DNA of 64,000 nucleotides from Mactromeris polynyma (Eukaryota; Mollusca; Bivalvia; Venerida; Mactridae): the NCBI GenBank assembly GCA_032209605.1, contig JASFXZ010000002.1, forward strand, positions 54,252,431 to 54,316,430, read 5' to 3'. Positions 1-11,461 of the stretch are shown in pieces. Positions within the stretch are counted from its first letter, which is position 1. Every line of letters begins with the position of its first letter. The notes under the pieces are model-generated. The model ran no database searches, was not told where the DNA came from, and was given only the letters and a program-made list of their open reading frames with translations. The position numbers and the translations under genes were made by a program.

Positions 1-539
1 CCCGGAGAAGATTTGCCAAAAATGCCCAATTATGCATGTAAATCGTGCTTTTTCTACAATTATATATACATTTATGTTTCCGTGATAAACTGAGGGCACG
101 CCCTTGGACCTAAAGTACACATTGAAGTTTTCAGTACAATTAACCATCTTAAGATATATTAATTCATCCCCACGTCCTAGTCATTGTAATATTAATAAAG
201 TTCCATAAAAGTTTGAGCGATTGCAATTTACTTTTGATATTTCACGGAAATTTCTGACTTCACCAGCAATAATTTGAAATATATATTGTTTATCATGTAC
301 ATCAATGATATGTTATTTGAACTCACAGAAATTTTACTGTCATATTTGGTGAGTTGCTAAATCTTCTGATGAAACTCAAAATAACACTCAAAACATTTAG
401 AAACAGGCATTTGTTTTTAGGCAGTAAATTATGTTACTAACAGTTTTATGATAAGCAAAATCTAATCGAGACCGACGCACTGAAATACAGTTTATTACGG
501 TCTAAACTAATATCTGGCAATGAATTCGAGTTTGAGATC
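1..539. other. Unassigned AT-rich sequence
   Basis: I see no open frame of note, tRNA-like fold or recognisable repeat here. It reads as ordinary AT-rich intergenic DNA. Confidence 0.5.
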
Positions 540-930
540 TAACGTACGGACTAACAACTAATAGGTGTGAATACTCTACTTCATATTCGAACTGACATCT
601 GACTGTGGATTCTTGCATTAACTTCTAAATAAACAGCTGTGAATACGGGAACAAACATCTTAACTACCAACAAACAGCTGTACATTCGCTACAACATATC
701 CGAAGTAAAACCTAAATTATGGCTATGCATTTTCGAATAAACATCTGAACTAACTACTTCTAGCTGTGTATTCGCTGCATCATATGCGAATATACATCTG
801 ACATAACAACTAACAGTTGTGTATCCGAACTCACATCTAACTTCTGGCAATGTTTTTTCGAATAAACATCTGAACTAACAACTAATAGCTGTGTATTCGT
901 TACATCATATCCTAACTCACATCTAACTTC
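540..930. repeat. Degenerate ~50-70 bp tandem repeat
   Basis: A diverged unit containing AACTAACAACTAATAGCTGTG followed by TATTCG recurs near 550, 620, 663, 750, 803 and 874. It is often followed by a TACATCATATCC-like or GAACTCACATCT-like segment. Copies have drifted in length and sequence, so this is an old minisatellite. No coding potential is seen. Confidence 0.6.
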
Positions 931-931
931 T

Positions 932-1048
932 GATAAACTTCAGCCAGGCACCCTAGACCTGATATACTTCAGCTAGGCACCCCAAGACATGATATACTTC
1001 AGCCAGACACCCCAGACCTGATATACTTCAGCTAGATAACCCAATAAC
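932..1048. repeat. 29-30 bp tandem repeat, about 4 copies
   Basis: GATATACTTCAGC starts at 932, 961, 991 and 1020, giving a 29-30 bp period; each unit carries a CACCCCAGAC-like core. The core resembles the iterated CACCCCAGGAC motif in the ends of the element at 45060-47026, but no inverted partner lies nearby. Confidence 0.75.
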
Positions 1049-1501
1049 TTAACAATAAAATGTCAAAATAAGTCTCTTTTTTACACATTTACTTACACAA
1101 GCAAGCACATTTACCTAAATTACACGTGTTTCGTTATATTTGTTTGTTTCGTTTGAATGACATATATATATTATTTTCTTTACTGTTTCCGACATTTTCA
1201 AAATGTACTGGCAACTCACTATGCTTATAAATTAACTACATGAATGTAGCCGTTTTCCATTATTACACGTGATATTCATCATGATGTCATATTATTTATA
1301 ATGCTAATGTTACCCACTACCTTCGGACTTATGCACTGTGTAAATAAATCTTGAAAATCTTGAAATCTCGATGATTAAGTCTTATGGTCTACACCCCGAG
1401 GCAATTAAAATTATCATGTCCAACTTTCTGGCTCATCGCAAGATTCCCCAGATCTGATCGATATTGGCTCCATGCTGTAACCGATTATATATACGTCTCA
1501 T
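1049..1501 (+). other. Unassigned; possible LINE 3' tail at 1335-1372
   Basis: Most of the stretch has no recognisable content. At 1338-1372 a TGTAAATAAATC sequence is followed by the short direct repeat CTTGAAAATCTTGAAATC. That is the form of the 3' end of some non-LTR retrotransposons (polyadenylation-like signal plus microsatellite tail). No LINE coding sequence lies upstream, so this is only suggestive. Confidence 0.25.
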
Positions 1502-1910
1502 TTAATATTGTGCTAAACGTGAAATATTTGGTGCAGAGAAATTCTAATAATCAAGAAATCTTTGATAGCATATGTATTGTGTTCTAGTCATATTTGATTC
1601 TCTACGGTGGGTTTAATCAGGTTGTTGACCCACATAAAACGCATTTGTAATGTTGGTAAATGTCAGTATGAAAGATATAGTCTAGCTCTGATTTATTATT
1701 CTGTAATATCAAGTTGACAAAAAAGCAATTAACGTAGACAAAATAACAGTGCTGGACATTCCATGAATTTGTTAACAGGTCTGAACAATTGAACATAAGA
1801 CAATAAACCTATCAATACAGTTTATAGTGTGTTATCAATTTTATCTGTCATTGACGGTCAAATCCATTCTCAGGAGAATGTTAAATTCATGAGTACTTGT
1901 ATTCAGTATT
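1502..1910 (+). mobile_element. LTR-like repeat copy A, left part
   Basis: This matches 43647-43912 plus 44321-44457 in direct orientation, starting at TTAATATTGTGCTAAACG in both copies. The match is broken here at 1910 by the element at 1911-6361 and resumes at 6362. The second copy lies directly downstream of a gypsy-type pol end, which is why I read the repeat as an LTR. No pol remnant lies next to copy A, so it may be a solo LTR or an independent insertion. Confidence 0.7.
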
Positions 1911-2574
1911 CAGTCCTACATCTAAGCCCGTTCAGAGTGAAAATTTCATATCTTCTCTCAATTATAAAATGGTTAAGTAGAGCTATACATCTCTCATCAC
2001 ATACTGATTAGGCGACATATAATATTTCCTAACAAACAGATGTTTAAAACCAAAAAGTGTGTGTGTAAATTTCGGATAACCACTCAAGTACAGAAACGAT
2101 GAAGTAAAAAGTAAGTATTTTATTTAAACATCTATACATGACTTAAAAGATATTTAAAAAATGAAAGGAAGTTTAAAAGATTACACAGTTTTAACAATAA
2201 ATGCGAATAATGTTTTGGATAGGTGCTGCATGCATTATAGCCCATATTGTGCTCAGTTACTCATTGAACATTACAGTGCAGGAAATTTCCATCAGTGTCT
2301 GAATAAAACACTCTACTAAACACCTATTGAAATTGTGCATGTGATTCTAAAAGAGAGATTGACCATCAATATTCCCTCCGAGGATTCCGATCAGGCTCAT
2401 CAATGACATCAGTTATAGGTCGTATGTCACTGATTGATTCTTTCAATGAAACACACCAAGTAAGATCAAAGTGCAATACAGACCCAAAAGAAGATTCAAA
2501 TGTGGACTGGACAATAACAGAGACCTGAATCATATTATTCCAACAGTTGCTCTAATTCTGAGACGCAATAGTTT

Positions 2575-2991
2575 ATGTTTAGAAGAAATCATTATCAGAA
2601 ATGTTTACAGTTCCTAAAAGCATATTCTCTCACCATGTGTTTTGGATCATGCACCATTAGATATTGGAAAGTACCTGATGAAACGTTTTTAGCAAACATA
2701 AGCTTGCTAGGAATGACTATGGATGATATGCCTGAAATAAATGAAACTAGTGGACCTGTTTCATTCGTCCGCAGAGTAAAACGATCAAAATGAGTCACAA
2801 TTAAAAGAACTGCAGAAAAAGTGACATTTCAAACCAAAACTGAACGTCAGGTTCAGGAGGAAAATAGAAAAGCATTACTGACAAGAGAAATGCAGAGGGC
2901 CAGTTTTCTTAATTCTGAAATGAACAAGTGCCAAGCTTTGGATTTAACCAGACTGCACAAAGCCAAATGTTATGAAGTCCAAAGGCATGTG
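2575..2991 (+). pseudogene. Decayed coding fragment, upstream part of inserted element
   Basis: One plus-strand frame reads as protein-like sequence for about 139 codons with a single internal stop (TGA at 2791-2793). After the stop it becomes charged and helix-like (KVTFQTKTERQVQEENRKAL), suggesting a short coiled coil. The frame closes with TAA at 2992-2994. I do not recognise a domain. By position and strand it may be the upstream portion of the same gene as 3771-5196, separated by non-coding or deleted sequence. Confidence 0.4.
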
Positions 2992-3599
2992 TAACAAGGT
3001 ATACAAATCAGTAATTTCTTGTAATTGGGTTAGTTATGTTTTAGTATAAACTGTAAGTTAAATTTAATAATTCTATTTTCTTATTTAACAAATAATGTTA
3101 TATAAAAGTATATCAAAATTATAGTCAACAAACTCAGACAGTTTAATTATCTCAGTTTAATCATGTCATTTAAATGGTTTTATCACACCAATCTTAATCT
3201 AGACATTTATATTATTTTCATGCCAATACTTATTGACACAGTTTTAATTACATCTTGCTAAGTCTTAAATTGTTTTCATATCCATCATTCTTAGATAATT
3301 TAATCAAGCCATAAATATGCCATTGTACAAACATTCCATAGGTTTCATTTCCTGTTAAGATTATACAGGAAAATTGTTGATATGATATCATGTAATTTCA
3401 TTGGTTAATTGTTGTTAAGGGTTCAGCCCCTTTTTCTTAATTTGTTATTCTCTTGTTTTTAATAAGTTAGTCTGAAATTGGAAATTAAAGTAGAAAGTCT
3501 TAAGTTGTTCTAAGGTGTTGCCTAAAGTCTTATAATATGTTAATGTCAAATAACTGAAACAAATAAATCTACAAAACATCAATTGGATTGTTATAATAC

Positions 3600-3745
3600 A
3601 TGTTCATCATTGAACATTGGAGAACTCTGTGCGACTGAGGGACTCGTGTACCAGTTAGGGCTGTCGGCTGTTATGAGCTAAATTCCCCCAGAATCGACAA
3701 CAGCCGATGCCTCCGCCCAGCCCTCGGTCACACATGCAACAAGCA
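3600..3745. other. GC-richer segment with imperfect hairpin
   Basis: Inside the AT-rich element, a segment around 3655-3710 holds GGCTGTCGGCTGTT and, after about 25 bases, AACAGCCGATGCC, which can pair imperfectly. It sits just upstream of the decayed gene at 3771. It could be a promoter-proximal or subterminal structure, or chance. Confidence 0.3.
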
Positions 3746-3770
3746 TTAGTGAATTTATTACAGGAATTAA

Positions 3771-5196
3771 AATGTCAACAAAATCTCATTTCACTAAATC
3801 TGAAATCTGTACCAAAGCATATCACTGACACAGTTGAGTTAGTGACAGTATAATTTGCTGGTGTTAAATTTAAAACAAAGGTTACTTCAGGGACACAGTA
3901 TATTAAGTATGTACAAAATGCAGTTTTAAAACCAATTCTTCGACAATTCCCAGCAGCAGAAAGAAGTATACTTTGTGAGGAAATATATTCCTTTACGCCT
4001 GATACCTTTAAGGCAGCTACACACCAACAGAGAACATCAAAAGCAAGAACAACTTTTGCTCATCTGATAACCAGGGCCACTTTCGAAAAGAAGATATTGT
4101 TACTACCAGAGAAGGCAATACCATTATGAGTACTTACCTGGCTGCTAATGCAAAACAACTGGAAATTGGGGCTGATTTTCTGCTCGATATTGATAGTGAA
4201 TTGAATATGAAGGTGGTTCCATGTGAACATAAGGAAGAATGCAAATGTCGAAACTATACTATTCCAAAGCGATGCAGATTGAAGACGATTTGTCCTAAGC
4301 CAATTATACAAGATCTAAATGACATACACCAAAGGAAAGGTGATTCAGAAATGTCTCAGGTTGACTGGTTTGCATTTGCAAAACAGATCTGTCTCAGTCA
4401 AAAGCAGCATGTAGCATCGTGACATCGGGAGATATAGATGCCATTCCAATTCATATGTTTGCACTATCGGACAAATGGCCCATCTCACAAGGCAAATACG
4501 ATCACCCAGTATTTGTTGTATTACAGAAACCAAACAAAAAGATTGAAGTTTACAATATAATATATACAATAGAATTCTTTCAAAACCATTTTGAAGATGT
4601 TGAAATTGCAAAGAAAATATCTACCATACTTTGCATGGGTGGGAATGATTTTATTCTCAAATTTTATCATCAGAAAATGCTGAATTTGTTCCTTAACAAT
4701 GATTTTTTCCGAACAAATTTACTCCGAAAAGATAACCGAAACATTTACCAAGTTGATGCATCATCTAAAAGATGTCTATGAAGACCTTATTTTGTCCAAA
4801 AACGATGAGTCCAGAGTTCCTTTGAAGATGCGCAGTTCGCAACTATGATAAGCAAACATCAAAAACAGAAAACTGAGTTTGTATACAGCAGGTCTTTGAG
4901 GAGTGGACAGTTGTGGTTGCCACCTGAATCAGCAATTGATAGGATGGCTGATATCATAAACATATAAATTGAATATTTAACTACAGCAGGAAATCCTATG
5001 GATGGACTACCAAACTTCCTTCGAAAGGACTGTCTACGCAAGAACGAAGACAATGAGATTGAATATTACTTTTGGTCCAGATAGTAAAGGGAATGATAGT
5101 GAAATGATTGGAAAAAAGCGGCACATGGAAGAAACTCCGCAAAAAGGAAGAAGAAAAAAGAGAATGACCACATCTATGCCTGTCAAATCTAAGTAG
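3771..5196 (+). pseudogene. Broken gene with GGNDF-type (PIN/XRN-like) motif
   Basis: Consecutive plus-strand frames give protein-like sequence in order: a segment with LRQFPAAERSILCEEIYSF; MSTYLAANAKQLEIGADFLL; CEHKEECKCRNY (cysteine-rich); HVTSGDIDAIPIHMFAL across a frame change near 4421; CMGGNDFI near 4632; LWLPPESAIDRMADI; and a basic tail ending KSK at 5196. At least one stop (near 4966) and several frame changes interrupt it, so it is not functional. The GGNDF motif recalls the GNDFLP motif of 5'-3' exoribonucleases and other PIN/FEN-like nucleases. From memory, multi-copy uncharacterised mollusc proteins share these motifs, but I cannot check this. Nuclease function is inference only. 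Confidence 0.6.
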
Positions 5197-6361
5197 TCAG
5201 TTACTTTGAAAGTTCCAGTCACTAAATGAAAATTGGACCTTTCCTGAACAGTTCAAATAATATGTGTACATGTACATGGTTCTATAATATATTTGTTTAT
5301 TCAAACCATATAGGTAGACTTAAATGGTCATTGTTAAGCCAGATCATGTCTTTTGTAGTTTAGTGGATCGACACATAAGAAAAATTAAATCATTAAGATA
5401 CAAAGAAAAGTGAAAAGTAGAACAATATGGTATCATGATTATTCAAACATCATACCTGTATGGTGTGTATACGGTGTGCAATCATACTGGTCTGGTCAAG
5501 AACTTATTAAAAATGCAAGATTTCGGTTATTGTCTTTACATATAAAAATCAATATTTGTTGTTTTCACATATAATAATGTGCATTTTTGTCGGTGGCTGG
5601 AGATTCATATACATTTAAAAAAATTGTAGAATAGATTGGCTATTTTATTCACTTGTTCATTTGACAATATGAATGTAATTTTTGTTGCTGGACAATAAGC
5701 GCTTTCAATTAATCAATATATCCTTCATTTACACTTAGGATTAAACTATTTTTTCTATTTTTTCTTTTGTTATACTTCAAATGTTGTAGAAAAATTGGCC
5801 TATTGAGTGTTTATTCTTTTATCCAATATATAAAACAAAGTGAGATTGGAAGATAGAAATATGAATAATAATGCATTTATAGTTAATGTATTTTTCCTGA
5901 CTTTCAATGTATATTTGAATATCTAATTAATTTTGCATATGATATATAAAATATTCCAATCTTGCAATTAGTTATTTTTAAAACATGGAAGTTTTTTCTG
6001 TTCAATTATTCTGTCTTTTATATACATCTTATTTCATACACAGCACTTTGTGAGGTAATTCCACTGTTAACATAAAAATGAAATTGACTTTTGTATTCCT
6101 CTTTATAAAAAATACACACATAATTAAATAAATAGACACATTTCTGGATAAGTATTGTGTATTTACTATAAACACCTTCATGCAACAATTATCACCTATG
6201 AATGGAGAAAACAAAACATGTGGTATCTATCAACTAACAAAATTTCATTTGAGTGACAGTTTAAATTGAAAAAATGGTGTTTCCTAAGTGGTGCAGAAGA
6301 TAAGTTCACTATCTATTCAACATCATTTTGATGCGATTTCTTGGGCATAGATGTAGGACTG
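5197..6361. other. Non-coding 3' part of inserted element
   Basis: AT-rich sequence after the decayed gene, with no supported coding frame. It contains the 55-bp segment at 5815-5869 that is duplicated exactly at 6563-6617, and ends in the right terminal inverted repeat. Confidence 0.5.
5815..5869 (+). repeat. 55-bp segment, donor copy of an exact duplication
   Basis: These 55 bases, beginning TCTTTTATCCAATATATAAA, recur without a mismatch at 6563-6617, 748 bp downstream and outside the element, within the LTR-like repeat. The other LTR-like copy lacks it, so the downstream copy is the newer one. Confidence 0.9.
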
Positions 6362-7430
6362 TATTATTGATTAAGATATTTAAGTGGTTATACTTCTATT
6401 AGATTTTTTAAAAGGAGGGAAATGTCGTGTATTCCTATCCTATGCATAGCCCAACTCATAGTGACATATTACATATATCAAGATAGGAATACACAACAAG
6501 GACTGTCGTCACGGGAAAAGTTACACTGTACTTACCAAAATAATTATGAATAAAATACTTAATCTTTTATCCAATATATAAAACAAAGTGAGATTGGAAG
6601 ATAGAAATATGAATAATTGTCATCTTCCATATAATTTTGAAATCCTATGTATATGCTCTTCATGTACAAAAACAATGCCCAGCAATGTGAGTGTGGCTTA
6701 TCAGACACTTAAGGTAGCATCTGAATGTCACTGCAAACTCGCTTACCTAATTAGGAAGTATTAAGTATCAAAATCGACGAATACTGAAAACCAGTAAGAG
6801 TTTTGGGGAAAGTCTCTAGACTGCACGAGAAATATCTTTAAAAAGATGATTTGCGCAAATTGAAATAAACGTTTACAAAGTGCAGATTTGAACAAATCAG
6901 CGTCTAGTTTACGAAAGAAGTTCGGCAGTCCAAAATATACTTCGACATTAAACTGTATATTTGATTGCAAAACCAAGGATAATACGGCTGTGCAGAAAAT
7001 GTATTCATAGACCTGTCTCCGTGACTTCTCTGAAAGCTTTGACTGAGGATCTATGGTGTTAAATTGTAAAATAAGATTTTATAACGAATTTAGTGTTCAA
7101 AATTAATTCTCTGCTTAAATGTTTGGAGATCAGAAATAATAAATAATGCCAGCGCGACTTCTAAATACTTTGAATCAGACGATTTCGACTCCAGAGCACT
7201 GCATAAAACATTACGTCTCTGTACAAACCACCACGAGGTAAACAATAAATTATTGATAACGCAAATATTAATGTCAAATACAATCAATCTTCGTTTTCAA
7301 ATGAAAAACAAAGAGATATTCACAATTGCATACATATATATGATTAGAAACGACACGAAGTATAGCTTTTACAGTAAATCATTCGGACGCTTACCGAACA
7401 GCATTGGTTGTATCACGAATGTTTAACTTC
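6362..7430 (+). mobile_element. LTR-like repeat copy A, right part
   Basis: This continues the repeat from ATTGATTAAGATATTTAAG and matches 44458-45059 and 47036-47361. The last ~330 bp match the second copy with about four differences by eye, while the preceding ~300 bp differ at roughly one base in ten. Both copies share sequence up to GTTTAACTTC and then diverge. I see no primer-binding site just downstream, so the exact LTR edge is uncertain. Confidence 0.7.
6563..6617 (+). repeat. 55-bp templated insert in LTR-like copy A
   Basis: An exact copy of 5815-5869 replaces a short unrelated segment present in the second LTR-like copy (around 44640-44668). It looks like filler DNA copied from the nearby element during repair. 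Confidence 0.8.
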
Positions 7431-8352
7431 CTTTTTCGGTTTCTCATAACGACAGTCTGGTTCTCAACGTTAACTTTTAAAACGAAGTAATTATACAATT
7501 TTAACGAAGTTATAACATGCAGTTGGATTCACTTCCAACTATGAACGATGAAACTGTTAATTTAGCAACATAAATTGAACGACTGCGTTGTTTTATCAAC
7601 ACGTTCGAGAGTATGACAGTGATCTTATGAATAAGAATGTTTGTGCGCACAGTTAATCAGTACACGAGAGACATTCCACGCGAGTGTCAGGACACTTCGG
7701 ACCACGGACATTACGGACCAGACACTTCGGACCATATTCAGGGACACTTCAGACCATGTTCAGGGACACTTCGGACCATATTTAGGGAGATCTATTGGGA
7801 CTGATTTCGACCAAGCATTTTTTTAAATTAAAAAACCTTGAATAGTGTTTATCTTTAAAGAATGTAGAAACTGATCGTAATATTATCATTATTCGTGATT
7901 TTATTGTTCATTCGAGGTTTGATCGATACATAGATTCTAATATTAACCAACATTTAACACAGCATGTATTTTGCAGGACGCACTGCAAAACTTTCTTGTA
8001 AAAAGGAGCCCAAAATTTTGAATTAAATACGTTTTAGCCATTGAAGTACCAGCACTGAATAGAGCACATTCAAATATGTTTGCCTTAAGATGAGCAGCTT
8101 TAACACAGCGTATATTTGTGCATATCACGCGCACAAATGTGTTGGTCTCTTATATCTTATAATTTTGGAAAAAAATGAATTTTCAAGATCGCATTTTTTT
8201 TTTTAAATTGATTTTCCTATGACTCGGCAAAGTCGAAAGAAAGAATGCATACAGGCATTGTATTGTGTTGCGTTTATGCAAACATTTTCTAGCGAACTTA
8301 TTCAAAATACTGAAAAGAATCCGTTGTCCGTTTGAGTTTGAATGGAAATTCT
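7431..8352. other. Unassigned; short GGACACTTCGGACCAT repeats at 7688-7790
   Basis: Most of this stretch shows nothing recognisable. At 7688-7790 the motif GGACACTTCGGACCAT recurs about five times with small changes and variable spacing, as a short iterated tract. No inverted partner tract is visible. Confidence 0.5.
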
Positions 8353-8680
8353 TTATACCACAGATAGAATGATTTCAAAAGTTTCACGTACATTTTGTAA
8401 GTCAGCTTTTATATCATGCATTTCTTTCTTTACATCTTGTATTTCCACTAATACGTTTCTGTAGTTTTGTTTCCTGAACTGGCCACCATTAGGTTCACAT
8501 TTCACTGACTGCACGAAACTTGGTTTATATAGAGCGTTTCTGTTGGCAACAAACTAGTTTGAGTTCCGGTTTCAAGGGTTTGAACAGTTTTGTGAAAAAT
8601 TGAAAACAAATGCATGGTTTCCTTCATAGTTTCCATCAATTTGGCGACTACAGTAGCTCTAATTTCAGAATTTTGAAAAA
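8353..8680 (-). pseudogene. Small coding fragment with helical C-terminus
   Basis: Read on the minus strand from about 8680, one frame gives NSEIRATVVAKLMETMKETM and continues to a stop. One frame shift later the sequence runs EPNGGQFRKQNYRNVLVEIQ, then DVKKEMHDIKADLQNVRETF, to a TAA at 8353-8355. The tail is strongly heptad-like, as in a short coiled coil. I do not recognise the protein. It may be the terminal exon of a decayed multi-copy gene or part of a transposon ORF, and it lies just downstream of the truncated LINE on the same strand. Confidence 0.4.
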
Positions 8681-8746
8681 AACAAAACAATAAAGATTAT
8701 CTCTTACCCGTTTTGACTAACAGTAGACAAAATATGTTGTCTTCGG

Positions 8747-10395
8747 TCAAATTAGGTTAGATTTGTCTCCCTTCTTTAAAATAGGCACTAGGACACCTTT
8801 TGTCCATGATTTGGGATAAATACATTTATCAAAAATATGAAAGAATATTACACACAGATAAGGCGAAATAATATCATTTTCTTCAATGAAAAAGTCGGCA
8901 ACATTATTTTCATAATCACAAGATTTAAAACGGTTCATTGTTCTTATTGTTGTAGAAATTTCTTCTATAGATATAGGACAGTCAAGCGGATCCACATTAA
9001 GCACATCGTCACGCGATGCAGTATGATCATTTAGGTCGAATTGACCTTCACGTGCATTGGATATATTAGTAAAATGCTGTAAGATATCATCATTGTTCGC
9101 ATCACAAGAAGAATTTACATTTTTATTTAATTTTTTAATATGTTTCCAAAACAATCGTGGTGACCTTTTGCTTACATTATAAAGTCTATCCTTTTCAATA
9201 TACACATGTAATTATATCTAGATTTAGCTTTCCTCTTAGTTTTAGAAAACAGTGCTCTTGCTTTTAAAAAAATCAATTTATTTAAGGGTGTGTTGTTTCT
9301 ATCTAATTCACGCTTAGCATTGAGAAAACTATTTTTTGCTTGTTTGCAATTGTCATCAAACCAATTCGCTTTCTTCTTATATGACTTATGACTAATATAC
9401 ACAGAACTGACATGTTGGTTAAAATACGTCGCTGATATATCAAATATTAAGTTGGAAAGGTTGATCATACATTCATCAATAGAGCACTCACCACTCAACA
9501 ATTTAGAATTTAAACTTTCAAACGAGTGTGTAGATCTTTGAACCTTCTGTAAAAAATCAAAAAAAATTTTTAGAACTATCCTATACAATCCTTTCACTAC
9601 GTTGACTTGTATCTAAATATCTACAGTTGATTTCAAAATAAATGGGACAATGATCTGAAAATTCCATATGGTCAAATACACACATACTATGCAGCTTATT
9701 ATAACAGCTATGTTGACATACTATGTAATCAACTGCGACATTCCTATAAACCCCATGGTAAGTACATTTGCTCTTTTCAAGGCGACCATTGACAATACAC
9801 ATTTCATTTTCCTTACATAAGGTCAGTAATCACTCAGATTATTTGAGTCAGGCATATTGGTATAACGTTTAATGTTTATATTGGTCACAATATCAGAATT
9901 AGTCGCCGTGCGCGAGTTCATATCACCTGCCCAGTACACATCACCTAGGCTACTGTATTTACGGAAGTCGGCAGATAAATGTCAAACTCAATTAGCGATG
10001 AATTAACATTCCTATACACTGCTGAATCATGTGGCGGTATATATGATACACAGATATAGGTATCTTTGACAGATTTCACAATATTTTTATCAATCTTAAA
10101 CCAAATAAAACCATTCTGGTTGATATCTATTAGTTCAATATACTTAATAAGATTAGATTTAAAATAAACTACTTCTTCGCCACTATGTCTTCTAGCATTG
10201 CAGCATGAGTTTGGTCTAAAACAGTTGAAATTTTCATAGCCATTTATATTTATATTTGTATGTTTAGCATTCCACGTTTCAGTAAACAAAAGTATATCAT
10301 AGTCAGAAATGAAAGTGATGAATCTGGATAATCAAGTTTCGATTTAATACCCTGTATATTCCAAAGTAAGAACGACAACTGCTCCTCTGCGACCT
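8747..10395 (-). pseudogene. LINE ORF2 remnant: APE endonuclease plus start of RT
   Basis: Minus-strand frames, with several frame changes, carry the hallmarks of an apurinic-type LINE endonuclease: LLWNIQGIKSK near the start, LLFTETWN, SYIPPHDSAVY, GDMNSRT around 9910, and VDYIV...FSDHCPIYFEI (catalytic SDH) around 9650. After a linker (SPRLFWKHIKKLNK) the sequence reaches the first RT block, PKSWTKGVLVPILKKGDKSN, and stops at 8747. The palm motifs with the YADD box are absent. ORF2 is thus cut at its 3' side, the opposite of the usual 5' truncation. Family (L1-, CR1- or RTE-like) is not settled from this fragment. Confidence 0.88.
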
Positions 10396-10409
10396 CCTAG
10401 CCATAGCCA

Positions 10410-11461
10410 TCAGAGTCGATGTTGCTTACGGTGTACATCTTGTTGTTGATGAACAGCGTATCGTTTCTGATCGGCTTTGGCTTTGATCATCACTGGAATT
10501 AGCCTTTTGTACCTCTCCTGTATTGTGGGCGGGAATTGCTCTCCGCAGCGTAGCATCACCTTGGCGGTAGTATCCAGGGCTTCGGCACCGGGTTCGGTGC
10601 CAACGGTAGCACCAGGTTCGGGGTAGTGGTTGAACATAGCGACAATCGGTCGTTTCTTGTCGGGATCATAGCGACCTATACGATGTGCGCGTTCAACTTT
10701 GATGACGTCTTGTGCGTTTGTAATCCCAAGTTAAGACTGGAAAAAGTCTAATAATGTCTTAGTGCAGTTTTCAGTGCGTCTCAATTCTGGCGTTTGCAAG
10801 TCCTTAAAGCCGAAAAAGAGAAGGTTGCTTCTCATAGATCTCGATTTAATGTCAGTAAGCTCCTCTTGTATAATATTCATCTTAGATAGTTCATACTCAA
10901 GTTTGGCGACCCTTTTTCTCTCGGTCTTGAGGGAAGTGTTGATTTCGGTTTGTTTGAGACACGTTTGGGAGTCAAAATCACGGTGTGTTTCAATATCGGA
11001 CACGCGTGTTTTGATTTCACTAGAATATTTCTCGAGGGAAGACACACGGTTTTCCATCGATGTGAGTTTGGTCGAGACTGCCGCTAGCTGTTGTTCTATT
11101 GAATCTAATTTACCAAGATGATTGTCCATTGAGTTGATTCGGTCAAGAATTGGGCTAGGTTGTCATGTGATGGCTGTGGAACGAACGGAGAAGACTGCAT
11201 TTGGGCTGTTGTCATATGCTGGGGAGGGGGTGGGGTGTAAAATGCCCCTGCCGGAGTCTGGTAATTGTTCATATTGTTCATGTTTGCCATGTTGATGGGT
11301 TGAACGTAGGTTGTGTATCCCGGCGAAATCATATCAGAACGAGTATGAGTTGACATAGAATCAGATTGCCGTTGCTCAGGTTGAGCGTTATTAAAGTCTG
11401 GCGAGGATAAATTTCGTTTTTTGCCTTTCGCTTTGTTCTTCTTGGGTGTCATTTGAAACAC
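10410..11461 (-). pseudogene. LINE ORF1 remnant: coiled coil and RRM-like
   Basis: Minus strand from MTPKKNKAKGKKR near 11452: a basic start, a low-complexity Pro/Gln/Met-rich segment, then a coiled coil (LDSIEQQLAAVSTKLTSMEN and following), then SRSMRSNLLFFGFKD and, after an in-frame stop near 10731, QDVIKVERAHRIGRYDPDKK and RPIVAMFNHY. This order (coiled coil, RRM-like RSNLLFFG, HRIGR...RPIVAMF) is typical of LINE ORF1 nucleic-acid-binding proteins. A frame change near 11110 and the stop near 10731 break it. ORF2 follows directly on the same strand. Confidence 0.85.

Larger units (their letters stand above)
1911..6361 (+). mobile_element. 4.45-kb element with terminal inverted repeats, unclassified
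   Basis: The element begins CAGTCCTACATCTAAGCCC at 1911 and ends with the complement of CAGTCCTACATCTATGCCC at 6361: 14 perfect base pairs, one mismatch, then four more. TATT flanks both ends (1907-1910 and 6362-6365). The second LTR-like copy (about 44444-44470) carries the uninterrupted site with a single TATT, so insertion into copy A is supported directly by an empty site. Inside are two decayed coding stretches on the plus strand (2575-2991 and about 3771-5196). I do not recognise a DDE transposase. The TIR sequence and 4-bp duplication do not identify a superfamily for me. Confidence 0.85.

Noticed and set aside
7090..7287. A conserved small protein duplicated at 47015-47218 on the minus strand
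   Set aside because: The frame is shared only because both lie in the highly similar end of the LTR-like repeat; it is not known from elsewhere and the repeat explains it.
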